Source of the DNA: Phosphoribacter sp037045045
GTDB lineage: Bacteria > Actinomycetota > Actinomycetes > Actinomycetales > Dermatophilaceae
Direction: 5' to 3'
Length of the DNA stretch: 64,000 nt
Assembly: GCA_037045045.1 (NCBI GenBank)
Contig: JBAOHL010000003.1
Span: forward strand, 434,001 to 498,000
The translations under genes and the position numbers were made by a program. Below the pieces are notes generated by a model. That model made no database searches. It was not told the origin of the DNA and saw nothing but the letters and a program-made list of their open reading frames with translations. The stretch's first letter is position 1; every line of letters starts with the position of its first letter. Below are positions 27,967-37,514 of the stretch, in pieces.

Positions 27967-28494
27967 CTAGTCCGCGTCGAGATCGCCGTGATCGGTGCGG
28001 ATCTTGCGCAGCAGCCGGAACAACTCGTCGTGCTCCGCCGCGTCGAGCGAGGAGAGGCCGAAACCGGCCGCGACGAGGTCGGCGGTGGCCGCCTCCATCG
28101 CGGCGATCCCCACCGGGGTGATCGCCGCGAGCGTGCCCCGGCCGTCGGCCGGGTTGGGCCGGCGGGTGATCATCCCCTGGGACTGCAGCCGCTGGGCGAT
28201 GTTCGTCGCCGACGTCGGGTGGACCATGAGCCGCTCCCCCACCGTCGACATGGCCAGCTCCCCCTCGCGGGAGAACGCGAGCAGCACGAGCGCCTCGTAC
28301 CGGGCGAAGGTGAGCCCATGCTCACCGACGATGGCGTCGAACCGCCCGAGCAGCAGCTGCTGTACCCGCATGAGCGAGGTCGCCGAGGCCATCGCCTCGG
28401 CCTGGGCGCGCGGGCCCCACCGGCGGGTCCAGAGCTGGGCGGCCCGCCGGATCGGGTCGAAGGTCAGCCGCGTACGCTGCGCCACGCCCGACAC
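27967..28494 (-). CDS. MarR-family transcriptional regulator
   Basis: 175 aa. The central winged helix (about 60-135) shows LTFARYEALVLLAFSREGEL, the recognition helix MVHPTSATNIAQRLQSQG and the wing ITRRPNPADGRGTLAAITPV, all standard MarR features. The N-terminus (WTRRWGPRAQAEAMASATSL) and C-terminal helices provide the dimer interface. MarR proteins release DNA when they bind a small, often acyl-CoA or aromatic ligand. The gene ends 32 bp before the mutase, with the palindrome in between, so it probably represses the mutase; the ligand may be a CoA ester of that pathway. Confidence 0.9.
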   Translation of the reverse strand: MSGVAQRTRLTFDPIRRAAQLWTRRWGPRAQAEAMASATSLMRVQQLLLGRFDAIVGEHGLTFARYEALVLLAFSREGELAMSTVGERLMVHPTSATNIAQRLQSQGMITRRPNPADGRGTLAAITPVGIAAMEAATADLVAAGFGLSSLDAAEHDELFRLLRKIRTDHGDLDAD

Positions 28495-28522
28495 GGTAGC
28501 GCGCCGTTCGCGACCGTGGCCG

Positions 28523-28834
28523 TCAGGGAGTCCTCGCGCCGAGGATGGCCTCGAGGCGTTCGACCTTGCCGTCGAGTTCCCCGGTGTGGCCGGGCCGCAG
28601 GTCCGCCTTGAGCACGAGCGCGACCCGGGGGCTCACCGCGGCGATCGCGTCGACGGCGCCCTTGACGACGGCGAAGCACTCGTCCCACTCGCCCTCGATC
28701 GTCGTGAACATCGCGTCGGTGCGGTTGGGCAGGCCGGAGTCGCGCACGACCCGGATCGCCGCGGCCACCGCCTGGCTCACCGATCCGGAGTCGTCGGCAC
28801 CGCCGGACGGAGCGACACTGAAGGCAACGAGCAT
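28523..28834 (-). CDS. thiamine-binding protein of the MTH1187/DUF77 family
   Basis: 103 aa. The protein begins MLVAFSVAPSG, then has SVSQAVAAAIRVVRDSGLPN and MFTTIEGEWDECFAVVKGAV, the pattern of the DUF77 ferredoxin-like fold. Members bind thiamine or precursors, and their exact role is unsettled. The frame continues upstream, but ATG 28834 begins exactly at the conserved first strand and has a leaderless-type TACCGT six bases before it. It is 39 bp downstream of the GNAT gene. Confidence 0.82.
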   Translation of the reverse strand: MLVAFSVAPSGGADDSGSVSQAVAAAIRVVRDSGLPNRTDAMFTTIEGEWDECFAVVKGAVDAIAAVSPRVALVLKADLRPGHTGELDGKVERLEAILGARTP

Positions 28835-28840
28835 GGGGAC

Positions 28841-28846
28841 ACGGTA
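28841..28846 (-). promoter_or_regulatory. -10 element TACCGT overlapping a CGGCATAC octamer
   Basis: On the minus strand CGGCATACCGT precedes GTCCCC and the ATG of the DUF77 gene. TACCGT is spaced six bases from the start, as for leaderless transcripts, and shares four bases with the over-represented octamer. Confidence 0.45.
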
Positions 28847-28872
28847 TGCCGCGTGCGGGCCCGGCCGCGAGG

Positions 28873-29937
28873 TCACACCGTCCGACTGAACGAGACCGCC
28901 AACTCCACGGGGCGAAACCCGAGGTCGTCGTTGACGGCGACCATCCACGGGTTCTCCACGGCGTTGGTCGTCATGACGTCGAGGCGATCGGGATGGTCGG
29001 ACTGCAGGGCGCGCAGGGTGGCGACCTTGACCGCGAGCCCGAGCCGGTGTCCGCGGTGGGCCTCGTCGACGAGCGTGCCCCATTGTTCGGCCCGGGTCAC
29101 TCCTGGGCGCAGCATGAGCTCGGTGAAGGCCACGGCGAGACCCGTGTCGATCTCGGTCGCCAGAGCGGTCAGGCGCAGTCGGCCGGCCGCCTGGTCCGCG
29201 TCCCGGAGGTCGCCATAGCGCTCAGGGGTGAGCGACTCGGCCTCGAAGGGGATGTCGCCGGCCGGCGCCTGCTCGGCCACGAGGTTCTTGAGCCGACACA
29301 ACGGCGCCAGCAACTCCTCGGGGACCCGCTCGTACACGGACACGGCATACCGGCCGGCGTGGCGCCGTCTCGCGCGCTGTTCGAGTGCGTCGAGCCGCTC
29401 GCTCGACACCGGCAGGACCAACCGTCGGGCGACCTCCATCAGGCCGACCCGGAAGCCGTGGGCCTGCGCGAACCGGCGATAGGGGTGGTCGTCGGCCCGG
29501 TCGGGCGGGTATGCCGCTTCGACGACGACGAGGGTGCGGCCCCGCGAACGTGCCACGGCGACGAGGTCCTCGACCAGGGCGGCGCCGTGGCCCGTCCGGC
29601 GGGCCTCGGGCAGGACGTCGACGCTGGCCCAGACCATCGACGTGTTGTCGCCGAGGGGAAACCACGCCTGGCAGAGGCCGACGAGCCGGCCGCCGGCGCA
29701 CAGCCCGCGCAGGACGAAGTCCTCGCCCGGATCGACATGGCGCCACTCGGCGACGAGGTCCGCAACCAGCGGGAGCATCGAGTGCGGTCGATCGACGGCG
29801 CGGGAGGCGGCGAACAGCGCGTGGGCCTCGGCGAGCTCGGTGTCGTCGGCGAGGTCAAGCGCGTGCGGTGCCTCGCGCCGCTCCGACGGGTGCGCGTCCA
29901 CCTCGCCACCGTAGGTTGTCGGCGCCCGGCCGGCCAC
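28873..29937 (-). CDS. tandem GNAT acetyltransferase
   Basis: 354 aa with two GNAT domains. The first (about 30-170) has VWASVDVLPEARRTGHGAAL, where RRTGHG is the acetyl-CoA pyrophosphate loop. The second (about 190-354) has GTLVDEAHRGHRLGLAVKVA with the equivalent RGHRLG loop and VENPWMVAVNDDLGFRPVE near the end. Double-GNAT proteins of this type are common in actinobacteria (mycothiol synthase is one), but this lacks a diagnostic substrate motif. It lies nine bases downstream of treZ and may be cotranscribed. Confidence 0.85.
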   Translation of the reverse strand: MAGRAPTTYGGEVDAHPSERREAPHALDLADDTELAEAHALFAASRAVDRPHSMLPLVADLVAEWRHVDPGEDFVLRGLCAGGRLVGLCQAWFPLGDNTSMVWASVDVLPEARRTGHGAALVEDLVAVARSRGRTLVVVEAAYPPDRADDHPYRRFAQAHGFRVGLMEVARRLVLPVSSERLDALEQRARRRHAGRYAVSVYERVPEELLAPLCRLKNLVAEQAPAGDIPFEAESLTPERYGDLRDADQAAGRLRLTALATEIDTGLAVAFTELMLRPGVTRAEQWGTLVDEAHRGHRLGLAVKVATLRALQSDHPDRLDVMTTNAVENPWMVAVNDDLGFRPVELAVSFSRTV

Positions 29938-29946
29938 GGGATTTCC

Positions 29947-31737
29947 TCAGCGTGGCGGCGGCAGTCGTAGGACCGCGACGTCGTGCCCGTCGAGGTGCGC
30001 GAGGCCGTCCTCGACGCCGGTGCAACGCCCCGCCCAGGTCACCAGGAGCCGCGCGCCGTCGCCGTCCGGCCCAACCGGCACGGCGGTCGGCCGTGGCGCG
30101 AAGGTCACTGCGACGAGGATGGCGCCCCGGCGCATGGTGAGCCATCCCTGCTGGACCCCGCCTTCGACGCGCACCGCGTCAAGGCGCCCGTCGTCGAGTT
30201 CCGGTTCGGCCGCGCGCAGCCGGACGAGGTCGCGATACCACCCGAGCATCCGGGCATGCGGGTCCCGGTCCGGCTCCGCCCAGTCGAGGACGCTGGCCGC
30301 CCTCGTTGCCGGATCCTGCGGGTCGGGGACGACCTCGTCGATCCAGCCGTGGCCGGCGAACTCGGCCTGTCGGCCCGCGTGGATCGCCGCGGCCGCCGGC
30401 TCGGCGGGGTCGAAGTCGGTGAAGTACTGCCAGGGAGTCGACGCCGACCATTCCTGGCCCATGAACACCATCGGCGTGCCGGGGCCGAGCAGCGACAGCG
30501 CCGCCCCGATGGCCTGCTGCCCCGGGGTGAGCGCCGCGCCGATCCGGTCCCCTTGCGCCCGATTGCCCACCTGGTCGTGGCTCTGCAGGAACACGAGGAA
30601 GCGCCGGCCGTCGACCCTGGTCCGGTCCACCGGCCGGCCCCACGGTCGACCCCGGAAGCTCGAATGCCGCCCGTCGTGCAGGAACACTGCGGACAGCGTC
30701 GTGGCCAGCGCGCTCGGATCGGCGAAGTCGCCGTAGTAGCCCTGCGTTTCGCCGGTGAGCGCGACGTGGATCGCGTGGTGGACGTCGTCGGCCCATTGGG
30801 CGGTGAGCCCGAGGCCGCCCTGTGCGACAGGGGTGACCGTCGCCGGTTCGTTGCGGTCGGTCTCGGCGACGAGGGCCAGCGGCCGCCCGAGTTCGACGGT
30901 GAGCGCGGCGGTCTCGTCGGCCAGTTCGGCGAGCAGATGCCGAGGCGAGTCGTCGTGCAGCGCGTGGACGGCGTCCAGGCGCAGTTCGTCGACGTGGAAG
31001 TCGCGCAGCCAGCGCGCGGCGTTGTCCAGCACCCAGCGGCGCACCTCGGCCGCGCCCGGACCGTCGAGGTTGAGGGCCGGCCCCCACGGCGTGGTATGCC
31101 GCGCCGAGTAGTACGGCCCGAAGCCGGCGAGGTAGTTCCCGACCGGGCCGAGATGGTTGTAGACGACGTCGAGGGCGACGCCCAGGCCCAGGCGGTGCGC
31201 CGCGTCGACGAAGCGCACGAGAGCCGCCGGGCCTCCGTAGGGCTCGTGCACGGCATACGGCGCGACCGCGTCGTAGCCCCAGCCCCATCGCCCCGGGAAG
31301 GCGGCAACGGGCATGAGCAGCACGACGTCGACGCCGAGGGCGACGAGGTAGGGCAGGTGCCGAGCGGCCGCGTCGAGGGTGCCCTCCGGGGTGAAGGTGC
31401 CGATGTGCAGTTCGTAGTGGAGCGCACCGAGGACGCCGCGTCCGCCGCGCGGGCCGGGCCATCCGTGGTCGGTCCAGGCGAACGTCGCCGGATCGATGGT
31501 GCGGCTGAACCCGTGCACGCCGTCGGGTTGCCAGGGGCTGCGCGGATCAGGCCAGGGCGCCCCCCCGTCGATGCGGAACGCGTAGTCGAACGAGAGCGAC
31601 GAGTGCGTCGTGTCGGCGGCGCTCCACCAGCCGTCGGGGTGCTCGGCCATCGGTTCGGCGGCGAGTGATCCGTCGACGCGGTAGACGATCTCGACGGTGC
31701 GGGCTTGCGGCGCCCACACCCGCAGCGACTCAGGCAT
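29947..31737 (-). CDS. treZ: malto-oligosyltrehalose trehalohydrolase TreZ
   Basis: 596 aa GH13_10 enzyme that cuts trehalose from maltooligosyl-trehalose. The N-terminal beta domain (LRVWAPQARTVEIVY) is followed by the barrel with GRWGWGYDAVAPYAVHEPYG, nucleophile D255 in ELRLDAVHAL, acid E292 in LVAETDRNEP and the third aspartate in FLQSHDQVGN. ATG 31737 overlaps the treY stop by eight bases (ATGCCTGA), so I prefer it to the in-frame ATG 33 bases upstream. It completes the TreX-TreY-TreZ route from glycogen to trehalose. Confidence 0.95.
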   Translation of the reverse strand: MPESLRVWAPQARTVEIVYRVDGSLAAEPMAEHPDGWWSAADTTHSSLSFDYAFRIDGGAPWPDPRSPWQPDGVHGFSRTIDPATFAWTDHGWPGPRGGRGVLGALHYELHIGTFTPEGTLDAAARHLPYLVALGVDVVLLMPVAAFPGRWGWGYDAVAPYAVHEPYGGPAALVRFVDAAHRLGLGVALDVVYNHLGPVGNYLAGFGPYYSARHTTPWGPALNLDGPGAAEVRRWVLDNAARWLRDFHVDELRLDAVHALHDDSPRHLLAELADETAALTVELGRPLALVAETDRNEPATVTPVAQGGLGLTAQWADDVHHAIHVALTGETQGYYGDFADPSALATTLSAVFLHDGRHSSFRGRPWGRPVDRTRVDGRRFLVFLQSHDQVGNRAQGDRIGAALTPGQQAIGAALSLLGPGTPMVFMGQEWSASTPWQYFTDFDPAEPAAAAIHAGRQAEFAGHGWIDEVVPDPQDPATRAASVLDWAEPDRDPHARMLGWYRDLVRLRAAEPELDDGRLDAVRVEGGVQQGWLTMRRGAILVAVTFAPRPTAVPVGPDGDGARLLVTWAGRCTGVEDGLAHLDGHDVAVLRLPPPR

Positions 31738-34183
31738 CGCGAACGAGCAGGGCGACGGGTAGCGAGGCAAGCAGTCGCCGCACGAGGACCCCTTCCTTGT
31801 CCGTGTCGATGGCGGTGCCCGCGAGCAGGTCGCGCCACCGGCCCGGGGGGATGCCGACGGAATGCTCGCCCCACCCTCCCGACAGGGCCAGGGACTCGGG
31901 CAGTCGGGTGGCCACCGCGACGACGTCGAGCCCGTCGGGACGCCCGCGTCCGATGGTCAGGGCGTTCGGACTCGTCGAGGCGACCGGGCGATACGTCGAC
32001 CCGGCGCCGAACCAGTCGGGGTGGTCCCGGCGCAGGCGCATCGCTCGGGACGTGACGAGTAGCTTCTCGTCGCTGAGATCTCGTGGCTCCGCGCCGGCAT
32101 CGAGCGCGGCCAGCCGACGCCGGCGCGCGACATAGTCCACGGGGCGACGGTTGTCCGGGTCGACGAGCGTGCACTCGACGAGCTCGCTGCCCTGGTAGAG
32201 GTCCGGAATCCCCGGCATGACGAGCTGGACGAGCTTCTGCCCGAGCGTGGCCGCCCGGACGTGCTCGACGGTGCGGCCCAACCACACGGCCACGTGGTCC
32301 TCGACCCGTGGATCGGTCAGCGCCCAGTCGATGAACGCTTCGACCGCAGCCTCGTAGGCCGCGTCGGGCTCGACCCACGAGGTATGCACGCACGCCTCAC
32401 GAACGGCCTTGTGGGCGTATGTCTTGAGCCGCTCGGCGCTGATCGGCCAGGTCGCCACGAGGGTCTGCCACAGCAGGTACTCGGTCGCCGGATCGAGCAG
32501 GGGCGGGCGGACGTCCCTGGCCAGGCCACTTGCGGTGTGCATCCATGCGGACCACTCGACGGGCAGTTCACTCAGCGGCACGAGCCTGGCCCTGGTGTCC
32601 TCGGACCGCTTGGTGTCGTGGGTGGACAGCGCGGTGAGCGTCTGCGGCCAGTCGGCGAGGATCCGCTCGGCGAACCGGTGCAACTCCTGGGTCGAGATCC
32701 CGAACTCGCCAGGATTGCCGCCGACTTCGTTGAGGGCGGTGAGGTGGAACCATCGGTAGAAGGCGGTGTCCTCGATGCCCTTGGCCTGGATGGGACCGCA
32801 GGTCTGCTGGTATCGCACGACGAACTCTTCGCGGGCGGCCACGGCCGCTCTCGTGCGTCGCTCGGGCGGTCGGCCGAGGGCGACATCCCGGACCAGGTTG
32901 ACGACCGGGCGGTCGCTGGCCGCGACGAGCCGGCGTGCCCGATCCGCGGCCTGGTGCAGGACCAGTGCGGACTCCTCGGTGGGCCGTTCGCCGGGGTGGA
33001 CGTAGGCGCGGTACCGGTCCATCGAGACCAGCAATGCCGACAGGGCCCGCCGCAGCGCCTCGGGGCGCAGCTCTTCGCCGTCGGGCGAGCGCTGGCATCC
33101 GGCGACGAGCAGCCGCACGAGCCGACGCACCTCGGCGGCCTGAACCCGCAAGCCGACCTGCATCTTCGCGTCGATGGCCACTTGCGCAGGAGTGACGACC
33201 TGGCCCACGAGGACGGCCAATAGGGCCAGTAGCGGGTCGGAGCCGGCCGGGTCGACGAAGACCCCACCGGCGCGCTTGAGGGCGTCGTACCCGGTGGTCC
33301 CGGCGATCGGCCAGTCCTCGGGGAGGTGCTCCTCGCCCTCGAGGATTTTCTCGACGACGACCCAGGTGTCTGCGGTGGCCTCGGCGAGCATCCGCAAGTA
33401 GCCGCGTGGGTCGGCCAGGCCGTCTGGATGGTCGATCCGCAGCCCGTCGAGGGCCCCCTCGCGGACCAGCCGGATCAGCAACTCGTGGGTCGCCGCGAAG
33501 ACCGCCGGGTCTTCGACGCGGACGGCGACCAGGGTCTTGACGTCGAAGAACCGACGGTAGTTGAGCCCGAGATCCGCGGCCTGCCAGTGCGACAGGCGGT
33601 ACCACTGCCGCTGCACCAGGTGCTCCAGGGGCAGGTCCTCGGTGCCCGGCCTGACCGGGAACTCGTGCTCGTGGTAACGAAGCACGAGATCCTCGCCGGT
33701 CGGTCCGCCCTTCGGGTCCAGGACCACCAGGCCGTCCTCGAGAGCCTGCTCGAGGGCCTCGCCCAGCACCGGCATGAGGATGGTGTCCTCCCCGGCCTCC
33801 CAGTCCACGTCGAACCATGCGGCATACCGGCTGTCCGTGCCGTGCCGCAGCAGATCCCACAACTGAGCGTTGAGGTAGGCCGGAGTCGGTAGGCACACGT
33901 GGTTGGGGACGACGTCGGCTATTGCGCCGATCGCGTTGCGTCGCAACGCCTCCACCAGCTGGTCGAACCCCCCGCGCCCCCCTGCCTCGGCCGACAGACT
34001 CGTGTGATCGACAACGTCATAGCCGTGCGGTGAGCCAGGGGCAGCCGTGAGGATCGGCGAGAGGTAGATGTGGCTGATCCCGAGATCGCGAAGGTAGTCC
34101 ACCTGTGCGGCTGCGTCGGTGAACCCGAATTCGGGGCGGATCTGCAGGCGGTATGTCCCCGTCATCGCCTGCCGGTCCGTCAC
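31730..34183 (-). CDS. treY: malto-oligosyltrehalose synthase TreY
   Basis: 817 aa GH13_26 enzyme that isomerises the reducing-end alpha-1,4 bond of maltooligosaccharides to alpha-1,1. It begins TYRLQIRPEFGFTDAAAQVD, with the family hallmarks SPILTAAPGSPHGYDVVDH (42-60), D251 in LRIDHPDG, E278 in VVEKIL and the late STHDTKRSEDTRARL. The GTG start at 34183 overlaps the treX stop as GTGA, while an internal ATG lies 18 bases later. Long helical insertions between about 300 and 600 are normal for TreY. Confidence 0.95.
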   Translation of the reverse strand: MTDRQAMTGTYRLQIRPEFGFTDAAAQVDYLRDLGISHIYLSPILTAAPGSPHGYDVVDHTSLSAEAGGRGGFDQLVEALRRNAIGAIADVVPNHVCLPTPAYLNAQLWDLLRHGTDSRYAAWFDVDWEAGEDTILMPVLGEALEQALEDGLVVLDPKGGPTGEDLVLRYHEHEFPVRPGTEDLPLEHLVQRQWYRLSHWQAADLGLNYRRFFDVKTLVAVRVEDPAVFAATHELLIRLVREGALDGLRIDHPDGLADPRGYLRMLAEATADTWVVVEKILEGEEHLPEDWPIAGTTGYDALKRAGGVFVDPAGSDPLLALLAVLVGQVVTPAQVAIDAKMQVGLRVQAAEVRRLVRLLVAGCQRSPDGEELRPEALRRALSALLVSMDRYRAYVHPGERPTEESALVLHQAADRARRLVAASDRPVVNLVRDVALGRPPERRTRAAVAAREEFVVRYQQTCGPIQAKGIEDTAFYRWFHLTALNEVGGNPGEFGISTQELHRFAERILADWPQTLTALSTHDTKRSEDTRARLVPLSELPVEWSAWMHTASGLARDVRPPLLDPATEYLLWQTLVATWPISAERLKTYAHKAVREACVHTSWVEPDAAYEAAVEAFIDWALTDPRVEDHVAVWLGRTVEHVRAATLGQKLVQLVMPGIPDLYQGSELVECTLVDPDNRRPVDYVARRRRLAALDAGAEPRDLSDEKLLVTSRAMRLRRDHPDWFGAGSTYRPVASTSPNALTIGRGRPDGLDVVAVATRLPESLALSGGWGEHSVGIPPGRWRDLLAGTAIDTDKEGVLVRRLLASLPVALLVRDA

Positions 34184-36381
34184 TCCGGATCCTCCCGGGG
34201 ACATCGCAGGACGAGGATGCTGCGAGCCTCCACCTCGACGCTGTCGCCGGGGACGAGCACGGCCGCCGCCGCCGCAGCAGCACCAGCGGCGGCCACCGGG
34301 TCCAGGGACGCCACGCCGGCCTTGGCCAACGCGGCCGAGTGCGGTGCCGCCGTGTCGATCTCGATGAACCATTCTTCGCCGTAACCGTCCTCCGGCACGG
34401 TGAAGAGGATCGGCTCGTAGTGGGCGTTGAACATCAGCAGGAAGGAGTCGTCGGTGACGCGGCCACCCCGAGAGTCCATCTCCGGGATGGCGTCGCCGTT
34501 GAGGAAGACCATGAGGGTCTTGGCGTACCCGATCCGCCAGTCACTCTCGTGCATGTGTGCGCCGTCGGCGGTGAACCACCCGATGTCGCCGAGATCGCTC
34601 TCGCCACCGTGATCGGCGCTGCCCTGGAAGAAGCGCCGGCGTCGGAACACGGCGTGGTTGCGGCGCAAGGCAACGAGGCTGCGGGTGAAGGCCAGCAGGC
34701 TCTTCTGTTCGGCGTCGAGATCCCAGTCGACCCAGGCGATCTCGTTGTCCTGGCAGTAGGCATTGTTGTTGCCTCGTTGGGTGCGACCCAACTCGTCGCC
34801 GTGAGCGATCATCGGCACGCCCTGGGCGAGCAGCAAGGTCGTGAGCATGTTGCGCTGTTGACGTCGGCGCAGGAGCCGCACCTCGCGATCGGTCGTCGGT
34901 CCCTCGACCCCGCAGTTCCACGACCGGTTGTGGCTTTCGCCGTCGCGGTTGCCCTCTCCGTTGGCCTCGTTGTGCTTCTCGTTGTACGTCACGAGATCGC
35001 GCAGGGTAAATCCGTCGTGGGCGACCACGAAGTTGATCGACGCTACGGGGCGGCGCCCGGAATGGGCGTAGAGGTCCGACGAGCCGGTGAACCGCGAGGC
35101 GAACTCCCCGATGGTCGCCGACTCGCCCCGCCAGAAGTCCCGGACCGTGTCGCGGAACTTGCCGTTCCACTCGGTCCACAGTGGCGGGAACCCCCCGACC
35201 TGATAGCCGCCGTCGCCGAGGTCCCACGGCTCGGCGATGAGTTTGACCTGACTGACGACGGGGTCCTGCTGGATGAGGTCGAAGAAGGCGGACAGCTTGT
35301 CGACTTCGTGGAACTGGCGAGCCAGGGTCGCGGCCAGGTCGAAGCGGAACCCGTCGACGTGCATCTCGGTCACCCAGTAGCGCAGCGAGTCCATGATCAG
35401 TTGCAGGACGTGCGGGTGCCGCATGAGCAGCGAGTTGCCCGTGCCGGTCGTGTCGTAGTAGTGCCCGAGGTCCTTGGTGACCAGGCGGTAGTAGGCGTTG
35501 TTGTCGATGCCGCGGAAGGCCAGCGTCGGCCCCATGTGGTTGCCCTCGGCGGTGTGGTTGTAGACGACGTCGAGGATGACTTCGATGTCGGCTTCGTGCA
35601 GGGCCTTAACCATCGACTTGAACTCGAGCACCTGTTGTCCGCGCGTGCCGTACGCGGCATACCCGTTGTGCGGAGCGAGGAATCCGATGGTGTTGTAGCC
35701 CCAGTAGTTGCGCAGTCCGCGGTCCTGGAGGGTGAAGTCCTGGACGAACTGGTGCACGGGCATGAGCTCGAGGGCGGTGATCCCGAGGGACTTCAGATGG
35801 CCGATCGTCGCCGGGTGTGCAATGCCGGCGTAGGTGCCGCGGATCTCCTCGGGCACGTCGGGATGGCGCATGGTCAGGCCCTTGACGTGGGCCTCGTACA
35901 GGACGCTCTGGTGATACGGCCGGTCCGGGGAACGGTCCTTGCCCCAGTCGAAGAAGGGGTTGATGACGACCGACAGCATCGTGTGACCGAGGCTGTCCTC
36001 GGTCGCCACCTGCCGGGAAAGGCCCCCGAGCGGATCGTCGAACGAGTAGGCGAACAGCGACGGATCGTTGCGCATCTCGCCGTCGATGGCTTTCGCGTAC
36101 GGATCGAGCAGCAGCTTCGCGGGGTTGCAGCGCTGGCCTCGGGACGGGTCGTACGGGCCGTGCACCCGGAAGCCGTACCGCTGCCCCGGCTGGATCGTCG
36201 GGAGGTAGACGTGCCAGACGAACGCGTCGTGTTCGGGGGCATCGACCCGGGTCTCGACGCCGTCGTCGTCGATGAGGCAGACCTCGACGCGCTCGGCGAC
36301 CTCCGAGAACAGCGCGAAGTTCACCCCTGCCCCGTCGTACGTCGCGCCTAGGGGGTAAGGCTGTCCTGGCCAGACCTGCAT
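34180..36381 (-). CDS. treX: glycogen debranching enzyme TreX/GlgX
   Basis: 733 aa GH13_11 isoamylase-type enzyme that removes alpha-1,6 branches to supply linear chains to TreY. It begins with the CBM48 region (PLGATYDGAGVNFALFSEVA). Barrel motifs include DVVYNHTAEG (271-280), nucleophile D348 in VDGFRFDLA, E384 in LIAEPWD and FVVAHDGFTL. A short Ala-rich insertion near the C-terminus (AAAGAAAAAAAV) is low complexity. An AAGGGAA-like site precedes ATG 36381. It is the first gene of treX-treY-treZ, all coupled by overlapping stops and starts. Confidence 0.95.
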   Translation of the reverse strand: MQVWPGQPYPLGATYDGAGVNFALFSEVAERVEVCLIDDDGVETRVDAPEHDAFVWHVYLPTIQPGQRYGFRVHGPYDPSRGQRCNPAKLLLDPYAKAIDGEMRNDPSLFAYSFDDPLGGLSRQVATEDSLGHTMLSVVINPFFDWGKDRSPDRPYHQSVLYEAHVKGLTMRHPDVPEEIRGTYAGIAHPATIGHLKSLGITALELMPVHQFVQDFTLQDRGLRNYWGYNTIGFLAPHNGYAAYGTRGQQVLEFKSMVKALHEADIEVILDVVYNHTAEGNHMGPTLAFRGIDNNAYYRLVTKDLGHYYDTTGTGNSLLMRHPHVLQLIMDSLRYWVTEMHVDGFRFDLAATLARQFHEVDKLSAFFDLIQQDPVVSQVKLIAEPWDLGDGGYQVGGFPPLWTEWNGKFRDTVRDFWRGESATIGEFASRFTGSSDLYAHSGRRPVASINFVVAHDGFTLRDLVTYNEKHNEANGEGNRDGESHNRSWNCGVEGPTTDREVRLLRRRQQRNMLTTLLLAQGVPMIAHGDELGRTQRGNNNAYCQDNEIAWVDWDLDAEQKSLLAFTRSLVALRRNHAVFRRRRFFQGSADHGGESDLGDIGWFTADGAHMHESDWRIGYAKTLMVFLNGDAIPEMDSRGGRVTDDSFLLMFNAHYEPILFTVPEDGYGEEWFIEIDTAAPHSAALAKAGVASLDPVAAAGAAAAAAAVLVPGDSVEVEARSILVLRCPREDPE

Positions 36382-36503
36382 GGTTCCCTTCGCTCGGGGG
36401 ACGAGCGGTATGCCGCCCGTCGGCACCGGGGGCACCGGCTCCATCCTGCCATTGGCCGGCCGCGGGACGGCAACCGCGGGGTGGGCACAGCCGGCGTCGG
36501 AGG

Positions 36504-37514
36504 CTACGGCACCACGGCTGGGGAGAACGCGTCGGCCACCAGCACCTGCGGCGAGCCGGTGCCGTCGGCGCGCACCGCCCAGACGTCGGAGGTCGCCAAG
36601 CCCGGTTGGGCGCGGGGAAGCGCGTAGCCGATCGTCCCGTTGTCGATCCAAACCGCCTGGTCGTCGACCGAGTGTCGCTCGGCGGTCGGCGTTTCGACGC
36701 CCGTCGCGAGGTCGCGGACCATAAGTCGCCAGGGGTCTGCCGCGTTGCCGACGCGCTTCTTGAAGGCCACGCGGGTCCCGTCCGGCGACAGCGAGGGGCA
36801 CTCGACGTTGGAAGCGATCGTCGTCACCGTGCGGCTGGTGAGGTCCCCCTTAGCCAGCCACGTCGTGCCTCCCCAGGCGGCGGTGAGGTAGACCGTGCGG
36901 TCGTCGACGGCAAAGGTCACGCCCCAGAAATTGCGGTCCGTCGGGACGATGCGTTCGCCCTGGTGGATCAGGGCGAAGTCCTCAAGGTGCAGCGACTCTC
37001 CCGTCGTGACCGATGTCACATACGTCCTCGTCGAGAACCCGGTGCTCGTGTAGGAGTCTCCGGAGACGAACGTCGTCGTGGCCACCAGCGTCCCGTCCAG
37101 CGACAAGCGGGCCCGGCTCGGGAACCCGACGATGGACAACGGACCAGTGGCCTGGAAGGCCGGTCCACCGAGGTTTGCGTGGTAGGTCGTCACGACCCCG
37201 GCATCGCGGTACAAGCACACCGATCGCGTCGCCACGGCATACAGGCGCTCGCACGTGGCGTCGACATAGGCCCGTGGGCCCTGGGGGTCGGCCAGGGCGA
37301 CGACGGCGGTCTTGCCGTAGTCGGGGCCGACCGCGGTGTTGCGGAAGAACAGGCGCGGGACGGCCAGCAGCGCCGCTGCCGGGGTCGTCGCCGCCGTCGT
37401 GGCGGATGCCGCGGCCTGATCGCGCGCGGTTCGGCGCGACACGACGAACGCCGTGGCCGCGAGCAGGGCGAGCACGCAGACCACGGCCAGAGCCCAGCGA
37501 CGCCTCGAAGTCAT
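36504..37514 (-). CDS. secreted or membrane-anchored TolB-like beta-propeller protein
   Basis: 336 aa. An N-terminal signal anchor (RRRWALAVVCVLALLAATAF) and a Thr/Ala linker precede repeated propeller blades, e.g. ARLSLDGTLVATTTFVSGDS and CPSLSPDGTRVAFKKRVGNA, the S-P-D-G-x-x-[VIL]-[AV]-[FY] signature of TolB/WD40-type PD40 repeats. Its function is unknown. The ATG overlaps the stop of the MFS gene (ATGA), so the two are cotranscribed. It ends 122 bp before the treX start on the same strand. Confidence 0.75.
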   Translation of the reverse strand: MTSRRRWALAVVCVLALLAATAFVVSRRTARDQAAASATTAATTPAAALLAVPRLFFRNTAVGPDYGKTAVVALADPQGPRAYVDATCERLYAVATRSVCLYRDAGVVTTYHANLGGPAFQATGPLSIVGFPSRARLSLDGTLVATTTFVSGDSYTSTGFSTRTYVTSVTTGESLHLEDFALIHQGERIVPTDRNFWGVTFAVDDRTVYLTAAWGGTTWLAKGDLTSRTVTTIASNVECPSLSPDGTRVAFKKRVGNAADPWRLMVRDLATGVETPTAERHSVDDQAVWIDNGTIGYALPRAQPGLATSDVWAVRADGTGSPQVLVADAFSPAVVP